This document shows, one piece after another, positions 43,682 to 53,300 of a DNA stretch of 64,000 bases. The translations under genes and the position numbers were made by a program. Under the pieces are notes generated by a model, which was not told where the DNA came from, searched no databases, and worked only from the letters and a program-made list of their open reading frames with translations. Source of the DNA: Planctomycetota bacterium (GTDB lineage: Bacteria > Planctomycetota > Planctomycetia > Pirellulales > Pirellulaceae). The stretch is from NCBI GenBank assembly GCA_963204915.1, contig CAUJHS010000081.1:62001-126000 (forward strand), given 5' to 3'. The first letter of the stretch is position 1; every line of letters begins with the position of its first letter.

Positions 43682-44188
43682 ATGTCTGAAGACCTTCTCA
43701 CGTTAGCCATTCGACAGATCGATTTTGCTCGAGGTTACACGCTCACCTTAATTAACGACCTTCAAGACGAAGACTGGTTTTGCCAATCGAGCCATGGTTT
43801 AACCCACATCGCGTGGCAAGTCGGCCATTTGGCGATGGCGGAATATATGTTGGCGTTAGTTCGCATGCGAGGCAAACGTCCAACCGACGAGGATCTGATA
43901 TCGAAAGCATTTCTTCGAAGCTTCCTGAAAGGGACTCATCCTGAAAGCAACCGCAATGCGTATCCGCCGGTCGAGGAAATCCGACGGGTTTTTGAGGCAG
44001 TGCACCGACAAGTTATGCTAGAGCTTCCTCATGCTTCGGCCGCCGACCTTGAAACACGGGTTCCGGAGCCGCACGCGGTTTGTGACACCAAACTGGGGTC
44101 CTTATTTTTCTGCGCTTCCCACGAAATGTTGCACGCGGGACAAATTGGACTCTTGCGAAGACTTCTCGGAAAACAACCTCTCGGGTAA
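43682..44188 (+). CDS. DinB-like (YfiT) metal-binding helical protein, 168 aa
   Basis: Four-helix-bundle protein of the DinB/YfiT superfamily, which often binds divalent metal with three histidines and includes thiol transferases. Candidate ligands are His in THIAWQVGH (about residues 40-50) and in HEMLHAGQI (about 146-154), the usual positions. The ATG at 43682 lies 17 bases after a terminator, so its promoter must be very close to, or overlap, the preceding region. Possible roles are bacillithiol- or mycothiol-type chemistry or detoxification; not decidable here. Confidence 0.8.
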   Translation: MSEDLLTLAIRQIDFARGYTLTLINDLQDEDWFCQSSHGLTHIAWQVGHLAMAEYMLALVRMRGKRPTDEDLISKAFLRSFLKGTHPESNRNAYPPVEEIRRVFEAVHRQVMLELPHASAADLETRVPEPHAVCDTKLGSLFFCASHEMLHAGQIGLLRRLLGKQPLG

Positions 44189-44261
44189 ATAGTGGAAACT
44201 CGCGTCACGTCAACGTACACTACTTTTTCGCTTGCTTGGAACCGCATTCAAGGAATTGCAT

Positions 44262-46499
44262 ATGTTACGCTTTTGGAGACCCATAGCCCGTTGGCGAAGT
44301 TCTCTTATTGTCGTTATCGCTTTCGTGGCGGCGTGTGATTTCCTCACGTTTTTGGCGTATGCGGTTGGGCCGCAGGCTCTTCCCGACGGAAAACTTCCAA
44401 ACGACCGACGACTTAACACACTGAAAGACTTGGACGGATATTTTCCCTTTACGCCGCCTACGTCTGTGGAGGAATGGACGAGCCGAAGCGAACAAGTACG
44501 GCGCCGGTTACAAGTGTCGCTCGGGCTATGGCCCATGCCTACGAAGGCCCCGCTCAATGCAGTCATTCACTCGCCGATCGAAAAACAGGACTATGTGGTC
44601 GAGCATGTTTACTTCGAGAGCATGCCCGGGTTCTTCGTAACGGGCAATCTTTATCGACCACTTCCGGGCGGAGCGAAAATGCCCTCCTTACTTTGTCCGC
44701 ACGGTCACTGGGCCAATGGCCGTTTTACGGACGCTGGCGATACGGCGGCCAAAAACGAGATCGCCAACGGAGCAGAAAAAGCGGTTGAAGCTGCCCATAG
44801 TCCGCTTCAAGCTCGTTGCGTCCATTTGGCTCGAATGGGATGCGTGGTGTTTCACTATGACATGATTGGTTATGCCGATAACACCCAGATTTCTTTCGAC
44901 GTCGCGCACAGCTTCGCCAAACAACGACCAGAAATGACGGGACGTGACAAATGGGGACTATACAGTCCGCAAGCCGAGTCGCATTTGCAGTCCATAATGG
45001 GTCTTCAAACATTCAATTCGATTCGAGCATTAGATTTCGTCGCCAGTTTGCCGTATGTCGATCCCCAGCGAATTGGCGTCACAGGAGCCAGCGGCGGAGG
45101 AACACAAACTTTTATCTTGGCGGCGCTTGATCCTCGGCCGGCAGCGGCATTTCCTGCCGTCATGGTGTCAACAGCGATGCAAGGCGGCTGCACTTGTGAA
45201 AACGCGTCGCTTCTACGCATTGGCACAGGCAATGTGGAGATTGCAGGGCTTTTTGCCCCTAAACCGTTAGGTCTGACCGCGGCCGACGATTGGACGCGCG
45301 AGATGGAAACGAAAGGCTTTCCACAATTGCGTCAACTATATGACTTGTTGGGAGCGCCACAGCATGTATCTCTGTGGGCGAATTTGCAGTTCGGGCATAA
45401 CTACAATCTGGTTAGCCGGCTGGCGATGTATGGTTGGATGAATGAACATTTGAAACTTGGCCATAAGGAATCGCTTGCCGAACGGCCATTTGATCGGCTC
45501 ACGAAAGCAGAGATGACGGTTTGGAGCGACGGTCATCCGCAGCCTGCGGGAGGCGCCGACTTTGAACGAAAACTCCTTGAGTGGTGGACTGCCGACTCCC
45601 AACAACAGCTGGTTGCATTGACGCCGCGCGATGACGCTTCCCTGAGGAAGTTCCAAACCATCGTAGGCGACGCAATCGACGTGGTCATTGGGAGAGGCGT
45701 CCCCGCGGCGGAGGACGTCGAGCACGAAGCCATATCGAGAACGCCGCGTGATGGATACTACGAAACGGTTGCTCTATTGCGTCATCGTGTTGAAGGCGAG
45801 GAGCTACCCATGGTGGTCCTGCATCCCACGAACTGGAACGGGCAAGCCGTTCTTTGGGTCAGTGAACATGGTAAAGCCGCGTTGTATGCGACCGATGGCA
45901 AGCTGTCTCCTCCCGTACGGAAACTCGTCGACGCTGGCGTTTCGGTTGTGGGCGTCGACCTGTTCTATCAAGGCGAGTTTGTCGAAGATGACGAACCGCT
46001 CGCCGAGACGCGTCGCGTTAACAACCCGCGCGAAGCGGCGGCCTACACGCACGGTTACAACCATTCGCTTTTTGCCCAGCGCGTGCATGACATCTTGAGC
46101 GCAGTTGCATTCATGAAAAACCATGAACTCGCCCCCAAGTCGGTAGACGTCGTAGGACTTGGAAAGGCCGGGCCCTGGGTTATCGCCGCTCGCGCACAAG
46201 CTCGCCATGTGATTGGACGCGCCGCAGTCGACACAGAGGGGTTTCGTTTTGGTGATGTAAACGATATTCGGTCCACCGATTTTCTCCCAGGTGGCGCAAA
46301 GTACTTTGACGTGCCAGGTATGTTGGCGTTAGCGTCGCCGAACGACGTTTGGCTGGCGGGCGAAGGTGAGCAAGCGCCGGATATCGTGCGTGCCGCATAT
46401 GGGGCGGCTGGCGCCCACAAGAAACTTGCTGTCTATGCAGGCGACCCTCAAAACTCGGCGGAAGCCGCAGTCGCTTGGTTGATTCAACGAGGGCAATGA
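44262..46499 (+). CDS. Exported alpha/beta hydrolase (acetylxylan esterase-like), 745 aa
   Basis: Large secreted esterase-type protein with a signal/anchor in residues 10-32 and two alpha/beta-hydrolase-like halves. The first has the nucleophile elbow GASGGGTQT and a later FGHNYN His region, typical of acetylxylan-esterase/prolyl-oligopeptidase-like planctomycete enzymes; the second (about 500-740) lacks an obvious Ser elbow and may be non-catalytic. AAGGA precedes the ATG at 44262 by seven bases. The stop overlaps the next gene by four bases, so it is cotranscribed with an aminotransferase. Probable role: deacylation of sugars or polysaccharide. Confidence 0.8.
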   Translation: MLRFWRPIARWRSSLIVVIAFVAACDFLTFLAYAVGPQALPDGKLPNDRRLNTLKDLDGYFPFTPPTSVEEWTSRSEQVRRRLQVSLGLWPMPTKAPLNAVIHSPIEKQDYVVEHVYFESMPGFFVTGNLYRPLPGGAKMPSLLCPHGHWANGRFTDAGDTAAKNEIANGAEKAVEAAHSPLQARCVHLARMGCVVFHYDMIGYADNTQISFDVAHSFAKQRPEMTGRDKWGLYSPQAESHLQSIMGLQTFNSIRALDFVASLPYVDPQRIGVTGASGGGTQTFILAALDPRPAAAFPAVMVSTAMQGGCTCENASLLRIGTGNVEIAGLFAPKPLGLTAADDWTREMETKGFPQLRQLYDLLGAPQHVSLWANLQFGHNYNLVSRLAMYGWMNEHLKLGHKESLAERPFDRLTKAEMTVWSDGHPQPAGGADFERKLLEWWTADSQQQLVALTPRDDASLRKFQTIVGDAIDVVIGRGVPAAEDVEHEAISRTPRDGYYETVALLRHRVEGEELPMVVLHPTNWNGQAVLWVSEHGKAALYATDGKLSPPVRKLVDAGVSVVGVDLFYQGEFVEDDEPLAETRRVNNPREAAAYTHGYNHSLFAQRVHDILSAVAFMKNHELAPKSVDVVGLGKAGPWVIAARAQARHVIGRAAVDTEGFRFGDVNDIRSTDFLPGGAKYFDVPGMLALASPNDVWLAGEGEQAPDIVRAAYGAAGAHKKLAVYAGDPQNSAEAAVAWLIQRGQ

Positions 46500-47674
46500 A
46501 CAAGCCGCGACGAATCTATCTTGACAATGCCGCGACGAGCTGGCCGAAACCGGAGTCGGTTTATTCGGCGGTAGAGAGTTACATGCGCGAAAATGGAGCT
46601 CCAAGTGGCCGCGGCGTCTATCGCGAAGCAATCGAAGTTTCGCGGTTAGTCGCCGATGCGCGGTTTCGAATTGCAGACTTGATCAACGCGGGTGAGCCAA
46701 GGCGGATCATCTTTACGCTCAACGGGACTGACTCACTCAACCTGGCGATTCACGGCCTTTTGCGACCAGGCAATCACGTGATTACCAGTGTTGTTGAGCA
46801 TAACTCGGTTCTGCGCCCTTTGCGACATTTGGAGGACCGTGGCGAAATTTCCGTAACGCGAGTTCCATGCGGCAGCGAAGGTATCATTGATCCAGACGCT
46901 GTTCGCGCAGCGCTTCGACCGAGTACGCGTTTAATCACGCTGATTCATGCTTCGAATGTTACTGGTGCCATACAACCAGTATTCGAGGTTGGTCGAATTG
47001 CACGGGAAGCTGACGTTTTTTTCCTCGTCGATGCAGCCCAGTCGCTTGGACATCTGCCAATTGACGTTCAAGCGATACAGTGCGATCTGCTCGCAGCGCC
47101 GGGCCATAAGGGGTTACTCGGCCCACTAGGGACGGGAGTTTTATACGTAGGTCCCCGAGCGGAGCTCGTGTTGGAAAGTTGTCGCCAAGGCGGTACAGGC
47201 AGCAAGAGCGATGAAGATCGACAACCACTTATCCTGCCGGATCGTTACGAAGCGGGGAATTTGAATATTCCTGGCATCGTTGGCGTGGGCGCCGGGGTAA
47301 CGTGGCTTCAGTCGCACGACGTTAGCACAATTCAACGCCAATCAAGCGAGTTAACTATCCAATTGATCAATGGCTTATCCTCAATTGAGGGCGTGCAAGT
47401 TCTTGGACCCAAAGATTCGCACCAACGCGTAGGGCTCGTGAGCATGACGCTCAATGGTTGGGCGCCTCAAGAGGTTTCGATGCTGCTTGAAAGTGAGCAT
47501 TCAATTCAGACACGACCTGGATTGCATTGCGCGCCTTTAATGCATCATGCTTTGGGAACGGCCAACCAAGGCGGAGCCCTGCGATTGAGTATCGGGCCGT
47601 TTAATACGTTGAATGATGTTAACGTGGCGATTACCGCGATTTCCGAGGTGTCGGCAATGCGTTTGGAGTTTTAA
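46496..47674 (+). CDS. Class V aminotransferase / cysteine desulfurase-like enzyme, 392 aa
   Basis: PLP enzyme of fold type I. The PLP Lys lies in APGHKGLLGP (about residue 205), the aspartate in VDAAQSLGH, and RPGLHCAPLMHHALG has a Cys in the position of the persulfide-forming Cys of cysteine desulfurases. The N-terminus IYLDNAATSWPKP is classical. It is the CsdA-like family variant without IscU or SufE partners nearby, so sulfur delivery or a selenocysteine/kynureninase-like role is open. Start ATG overlaps the hydrolase stop (ATGA). A small zinc ribbon follows after 17 bases. Confidence 0.88.
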   Translation: MNKPRRIYLDNAATSWPKPESVYSAVESYMRENGAPSGRGVYREAIEVSRLVADARFRIADLINAGEPRRIIFTLNGTDSLNLAIHGLLRPGNHVITSVVEHNSVLRPLRHLEDRGEISVTRVPCGSEGIIDPDAVRAALRPSTRLITLIHASNVTGAIQPVFEVGRIAREADVFFLVDAAQSLGHLPIDVQAIQCDLLAAPGHKGLLGPLGTGVLYVGPRAELVLESCRQGGTGSKSDEDRQPLILPDRYEAGNLNIPGIVGVGAGVTWLQSHDVSTIQRQSSELTIQLINGLSSIEGVQVLGPKDSHQRVGLVSMTLNGWAPQEVSMLLESEHSIQTRPGLHCAPLMHHALGTANQGGALRLSIGPFNTLNDVNVAITAISEVSAMRLEF

Positions 47675-47691
47675 AGTCAAGGAACCGCGCG

Positions 47692-47994
47692 ATGTATCGT
47701 TGTCAAAGTTGCGGCGAACGTTTTGAGCAGTTTGAAGTTCTTGGCCAATGTCCGCATTGTCATCATCTATCCAAAGTGCAATGCGCTTGCGGGCATACCG
47801 CCGAAGGATGGGACTTTGCGAGGAACAATGACTGCTGTCCCAAGTGCAACCGACCGGTTCGTATTGTCGGCGGGGCCTCGGAGCATAACAAAGACAAGCA
47901 GGACAAGGTGTCACGCGGCAAAACGAAAATTGTTGTGGCCGCAGTTGGAGTTGTGGCCGTGATCGCCTCGGTAGCCGCATACTTCTTGTTGTAA
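47692..47994 (+). CDS. Zinc-ribbon membrane protein, 100 aa
   Basis: Short protein with a zinc ribbon: CQSC (residues 4-7), CPHC, CAC and CPKC pairs give up to four Cys pairs in the first 62 residues, enough for two zinc sites. A basic stretch is followed by a C-terminal membrane helix (about 80-100, KIVVAAVGVVAVIASVAAYFLL-like), a tail-anchored layout. ATG at 47692 follows AAGGAAC by eight bases, and the gene is 17 bases after the aminotransferase. Likely a scaffold or redox/regulatory membrane protein; not recognised further. Confidence 0.75.
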   Translation: MYRCQSCGERFEQFEVLGQCPHCHHLSKVQCACGHTAEGWDFARNNDCCPKCNRPVRIVGGASEHNKDKQDKVSRGKTKIVVAAVGVVAVIASVAAYFLL

Positions 47995-48138
47995 TTGAAC
48001 CTTAGCAATCTTTGCAGGATTGCTCGTATTGCGTTCTTGCGTATTTACACGTCACATTCAAATTTTCGCCAAGCCGCTGCCTCACCTCAAAAAATAAACT
48101 AGTGTTTAGTTGGGGTAGAATAGACGAGGCGAAAAGCT

Positions 48139-48279
48139 ATGCACGAGTTGCTGCGTTTGTTCGAAGGTTTATTAAATCGTGGCGACTACCTCTCGCCACG
48201 AGATTGTGTGGTAGCCGTCGCCTGTTTGACTCTCGTCACATATCTCGTCTTGCTGATTTCAGGACGCGGCCGCTTCTAG
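48139..48279 (+). CDS. Small single-pass membrane protein, 46 aa (candidate)
   Basis: A 46-codon frame starting at the ATG at 48139 with GAGG about nine bases before it. The N-terminal amphipathic helix is followed by one hydrophobic segment of about 18 residues (VVAVACLTLVTYLVLLIS) and a short tail GRGRF. It lies only 12 bases before the left end of the insertion sequence, so it might once have been longer or part of a larger transcription unit. Composition and initiation site look real; no family recognised. Confidence 0.5.
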   Translation: MHELLRLFEGLLNRGDYLSPRDCVVAVACLTLVTYLVLLISGRGRF

Positions 48280-48290
48280 CGCAATCACTA

Positions 48291-48321
48291 GCCCGGATTT
48301 TTCACCATTGCTGAGTTTCGG
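48291..48321. repeat. Left terminal inverted repeat (candidate)
   Basis: Begins GCCCGGATTTTTCACC and continues ATTGCTGAG. Matches the reverse complement of 50201-50231 with gaps. Confidence 0.5.
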
Positions 48322-48514
48322 TTGGTCGGAGGCGGGGAGCAAGGCCCGGGAAGCCTGGGTTGGCGGGGCAAGTCGCTTAAGGAGGCGTCACAAGATGAAT
48401 CCCGCGCATCGAAGTCGGGCTGGAGAAGCTCTTTGTCCACATTAGCGCAGAAGTTTAGCGCCGCTTGATGAAAGCGTGGGCGGAGAAGGCGGTGAATCTC
48501 AGCGGCCGTGGTGG

Positions 48515-49948
48515 TCAGCCAGGCGAAGCCCGCGGCAGCGGCGCCAAGCCGACGAGCTGCCGATAAGCGTGGGCAAAGAGCTCCTGATAGGGCAACTCTC
48601 GGAGAAGGCGATCCACACCTTGCGCACGGTCACGCGCACCACGGCTCCGATCTTCAAGAGCTTGCAGCGCAGGGTGTCGCACTGAGCGGCAGCCAACTCC
48701 GTGCCCGCCAGCGCCTGCGTCCGCAAAGCGTGCAGGAGCACGTAGGCCACGCCGGAGAACCACAGCCGCAGTTGGTTGGCTCGCATCGCGCCGGCGCTGG
48801 TGCGGTCGGCAAACAGATACAATTGCTGCTCCTTGATGCGGTTCTCCCTGTCACCCCGCGGGCAATACTCCTGCTCGTAGAGCACCGCGGCGGGATCCGC
48901 CTGCGCCGAGAGCGAGGTCACCACGAACCGCGGAATGGTGCCCCGAGGCAAGTGCTCGGCTTTGCCGACCACCCGCCGCGCTCGGCTCCAACTCTGGAGG
49001 GTTTGGTAGGTGAAGTCCTTGTAGAGCCGCGCCGGCCGCCGCTTGAGATCGGCCTCATGCCGCTGCTGGGCTTCGGCCAGCTCCTCAGCGATTTCCCGCT
49101 TCAGGCGCTCGTTTTTCGCCAGGCCGAACACGTAATCCACCTCGTTCGCTTCGCACCAGCGCATCAACGGCTCACGGCAGAAGCCGCTGTCGCCCCGCAG
49201 CATGATCGGCACGCACGGCCAGGCCTGACGCAGCCGCGCCGCCTGCCGCTGCACTTGCGGTAACGCCCGCCGACGCGTCGAGGTCCGCGGGACGCAATTG
49301 GGCGCACGGCAGGTGTCCGCCGCAGAAGATGTACAACGGCAGATAGCAGTAGCACTGGTAGTAGCCGTGGAAGAACTTGCCCAGTTGATCGCCATGCAGC
49401 GGATCGACTGTGGCGTCCAGGTCCAACACGATCCGCGGCGGCTGTTCCTGAAGCAAAAGCAGAACCGCTTCCACAAAGAACTCCTCCAGCTGGCCGCAGT
49501 CGGCGGTGATCTTCTTATAGCGGGAGTCTTCATCCGCCCCCACCGGCGTCAGTTCCAGCTGGTTGAGCGTACTCCTGCCCGCCAGCGGCTTGCCCCGGTC
49601 GCGCTCCCGGGCCCGGTCTTCGCCCGTGGGATCGGTCTTGCCCACCAGCACCGCCAGGAGTGGATCGTTCCGCAGGTGATCGTGGTCGTTGAGGTCTTCG
49701 TAGCCCAAGGCCAGGCCGTACACCCGCTGCGCTACCAACTCCTCAACCGTGTGCTCGATGCGCTCCGGATCGCGATGATCGGTGAAGCACGAGGCGAAAC
49801 GTGCGATCAACCCCAGCTTCGCTTCCAGTTCCCGCAAGAGCAGTCCGCCGCCGTCGGAGGTGACTTTCCCGCCGTCAAAGCGGCCCACCAGCTCTCTGCT
49901 TCCCACTTCGTGAAACGCAAACGCCCGTCGAGCACACTCTATTTCCAT
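48515..49948 (-). pseudogene. IS1380-type transposase, twice frameshifted
   Basis: The N-terminal two thirds reads in one frame from the ATG at 49948 (REVxSRELVGRFDGGKVTSDGG and LDATVDPLHGDQ with the family's DDE-type context). Near 49261-49270 the reading frame shifts by one base, after which RGDSGFCREPLMRWCEAN, the conserved middle motif, is in the other frame; near 48585-48605 it shifts back, so the last codons (YQELFAHAYRQL) return to the first frame and end at 48515. The two shifts offset each other. Whether they are real mutations or base-calling errors cannot be known from sequence alone. The enzyme is probably inactive as read. Confidence 0.75.
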
Positions 49949-50200
49949 CAGGCCGTTCCTGCTCGTTGGCGAAAGATGTTGGTGACAAACACCTGATGCC
50001 ACAAGCAGCGGCCTTGTTCTATTAGCTTGGTGAGAAATGCCGGCTAGCACATTGTTCGAGACGTTACCTGAGGTGGGGTTGGCGTGCCGATCGCGCAAGG
50101 GAATGTTCTGCGCATTCTTGCCAGCCTCTGTAACGTCGCCCTGACATGCCGCTCACGTCAAAGCGCCAACAACATGCCGCCAAGCTGCGATCCAGTGTTA

Positions 50201-50231
50201 CCGAGCTGAGCAATGTTGGGCAAAATCCAGC
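50201..50231. repeat. Right terminal inverted repeat (candidate)
   Basis: Reverse complement begins GCTGGATTTTGCCC and continues ATTGCTCAG, matching the left end imperfectly. Confidence 0.5.
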
Positions 50232-50347
50232 ATCGAAGACAAGTGAAAAGCCTTGTCTTGATGCACGAAAACTATCCCCCAGCGCGCTGGGGTGCTAGAC
50301 TACGGGATAGTCTGCTGGATTTCCCTCCTTACATTTCCTGCCTGACC

Positions 50348-53300
50348 ATGAAACACGTCTGGTCTGATCGACGAAATCGCGCGATTTCCAAGTATCTTTT
50401 CCTCGCGGCGGTTCTGTTGGCCGCGCCGACAAGGTTACTGGGCCAAGAAGCCTGGAAAAGTGTGCCCATTCCGGAAACGTGGAAGAACACGCCCGGTGGT
50501 CCCTACAGCGATCAGGAAGGCTTTGCGTGGTTTCGTTGTCGTGTGACGACGCCGGAGTCATGGAAAGGCGCCGAACTGGAATTGTTCGTTGAGCCGATTG
50601 ACGACGCACGGCAAATTTTTTTCAACGGCGAGCTAGTCGGCCAGATTGGGAAACTCCCTCCTACCTATGAAAGCGGACTGAACGGGCCAAGTCGGTTCGT
50701 TGTGCCGGCGCGTCTCGTCAGGTTTGATGCGGCGAACACGGTCGGCATTCGCATTTATCAAAACTTTGGTCGAGGCGGGTTTAACGTAGCAGCGCCGGTG
50801 TTGTTCGGAAAAGACGAAGCAATCCGATTGCAGGGCGTCTGGGAAATGCGGTTAGGCGATGATCTGGCCTGGGCGAAACCCGAACAACCTGCCGCAGCTG
50901 AAAGCGCGTTCACCAAACTTGATAATGCGGAGGACGTGTCCGCCTCGCTTAAGCGGTTGGAAGGCGATCAAGGCCCGCAGTCGCCCGCCGCAGCGCTCGC
51001 CTTAATGAAAACGGCCGATGATCTGGTCGTCGAGTTGGCGTTGGCCGACCCGGATATTGGCCAGCCGTTGTCGATCAAGTGGGACGAACGCGGACGGATG
51101 TGGGTGGTTGAGTATCGCCAGTATCCGTCGCCGGCTGGCTTACAGATGGTCAGCCGGGATAAGTTTTTGCGTTCCGTATACGACAAAACACCCCCTGCGC
51201 CGCCAAACCACTTTCGTGGGGAAGATCGCATTTCGATTCACGAGGACACCAACGGCGACGGCGTCTATGACAAGCATTCTGCCTTTGTCGAAGGGTTGAG
51301 TCTGGTCTCGTCTTTCGCGCTAGGGCGCGGCGGGGTCTGGGTGCTCAATCCGCCGTACTTGTTGTTTTATCCTGATCGTAATGGCGACGATGTTCCCGAC
51401 GCCGATCCGGAAGTTCACTTGGAAGGCTTTGGCATCGAAGACTCGCATTCGATCGCCAATAACTTGCGGTGGGGGCCCGACGGTTGGCTGTATGCCGCAC
51501 AAGGCAGCACCGTGACGGGACACATCAAACGACCCGGCAGCAAAGACCCGCCAGTCCACTCCATGGGTCAACTAGTGTGGCGTTATCATCCTGAGTCGCG
51601 ACGTTACGAGATCTTCGCCGAAGGGGGCGGTAATACGTTTGGAGTGGAGATCGACTCGAAGGGCCGGTTGTATTCGGGCACCAATGGCGGCGACAGCCGC
51701 GGCTTCCATTACGTGCAGGGAGGCTACTTTCAAAAATCGTTTGGCAAACACGGCGATTTATCGAACCCATACGCCTTGGGTTACTTTCCCGATATGGAGC
51801 ATCATGCGGTTCCTCGCTTCACGCACACGTTTGTGATTTATGAGGGGGCGGCGCTGCCTTCGCGCTATCACGGAAAGCTCTTTGGCGTTGAACCCTTGCA
51901 GGGTCGCGTGGTCGAAAGCGCCGTCGAAACGCACGGCTCATCGTTCCGTACCAAAGACTTGGGACATGTGTTAACCACGACCGACACGTGGTTCCGACCG
52001 GTCGACATTCAAGTCGGGCCTGATGGGGCGCTCTACGTTGTCGACTTTTACGAACAGCGCATTGATCACGCCAGCCATTATCAGGGGCGAATTCATCGGG
52101 AAAGCGGCCGAGTGTACCGCATTCACGGCAAAGGCGCTTCGCCGGCGCCGAAGTTCAATTTGGCCGAGCTTTCGAACGATGAACTGCTGGAAACCCTGCG
52201 TCATCAGAACAAGTGGTATCGTCAGGAAGCCTTGCGAGTCATTGGGGACCGGCGCGACGCGGCGGTTTCGCCTGCGTTGAAGGCATTGTTATCCCAAAGC
52301 GATGGGCAAACCGCGCTTGAAGGGCTATGGGCGCTCTATCAATCGGGGGGATGGGACGAGACCACGGCCCTTCAATCCTTGGATCATTCCGATCCGTACG
52401 TGCGCTTGTGGAGCGTGCGTTTACTTGGCGACGAAGGTCGGGTTTCGCAGAAGGTCGCAGAGAAACTAGCGGATCTGGCGTACCGAGATCCGAACGTCGA
52501 AGTGCGAAGTCAACTGGCGTGTTCGGCCAAACGCTTGCCTGCGAATCAGGCGCTTCCGATCGCGCGGCAACTCGCGCGACGTACCGAGGACGCCAACGAT
52601 GTGCATTTGCCGTTGCTCGTGTGGTGGATCATTGAAAGCAAAGCCGAAACGGACCGCGATGCGGTGCTTCAATTATTCGGCGAACCGGAGTTTTGGCGCG
52701 AGGCGCTCGTAAAGCAACATCTCTTGGAGCGCGTCATGCGGCGTTATGCACAAGCCGGCGCTCGGCGTGATCTGTTGGCTTGCGCCAAATTGCTGGACAT
52801 GGCTCCGTCGAAGGACGACGGGCAACGCTTGATGAAGGGCTTTGAACAGGCGTTTGAAGGCCGTTCGATGGCGAACCTACCCACCGAGTTGATCGACGCC
52901 ATTGCGAAAGTGGGCGGCGTGTCCCTCGAATTGCGATTGCGCAAAGGCGAAAACGAGGCGATTGGCGAGGCGCTCAAGATTGTTGGTGATGAGAAAGCAG
53001 ACGCTCGCCGCCGCACGGCGCTTGTTCAGGTGTTGGGGCAAATCAAGCAGCCGCGTTGCGTGCCGGTGCTGCTGGAGGTGGTTCAGAAATCGCCGAATAA
53101 CGCGGTGCGTATTGCTGCGTTAACGGCGCTCCAGACCTATCCCGACACGAAGATCGCCGAAGAAGTAACTCGCCTGCATGACGGACTTCCCAACGACGTG
53201 CGTGAAACCGCCCAAGCCTTATTGGCCAGCCGGTTGAATTGGTCGCTGCTTTGGCTTCAGACACTGCAATCGGGCGCAATCAACAAGGAGTTAGTTCCAT

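Larger units (their letters stand above)
48291..50231. mobile_element. IS1380-family insertion sequence (degenerate)
   Basis: About 1.9 kb holding one transposase remnant on the minus strand. Imperfect inverted ends (left 48291-48321, right 50201-50231) share GGATTTT, ATTGCT, AG and TCGG blocks. No target duplication is evident, so one end may have decayed. GC is higher than the flanks, in keeping with a mobile origin. Confidence 0.7.

Noticed and set aside
49261-49270. Programmed frameshifting in the IS1380 transposase
   Set aside because: No slippery heptamer is present, IS1380 elements are not known to use it, and a second opposite shift further along suggests decay or error.
49298-49996. 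Plus-strand reading frames of 230-250 codons across the insertion sequence (also 48508-49263)
   Set aside because: They are antisense shadows of the GC-rich transposase, with no family character and no ribosome binding site.
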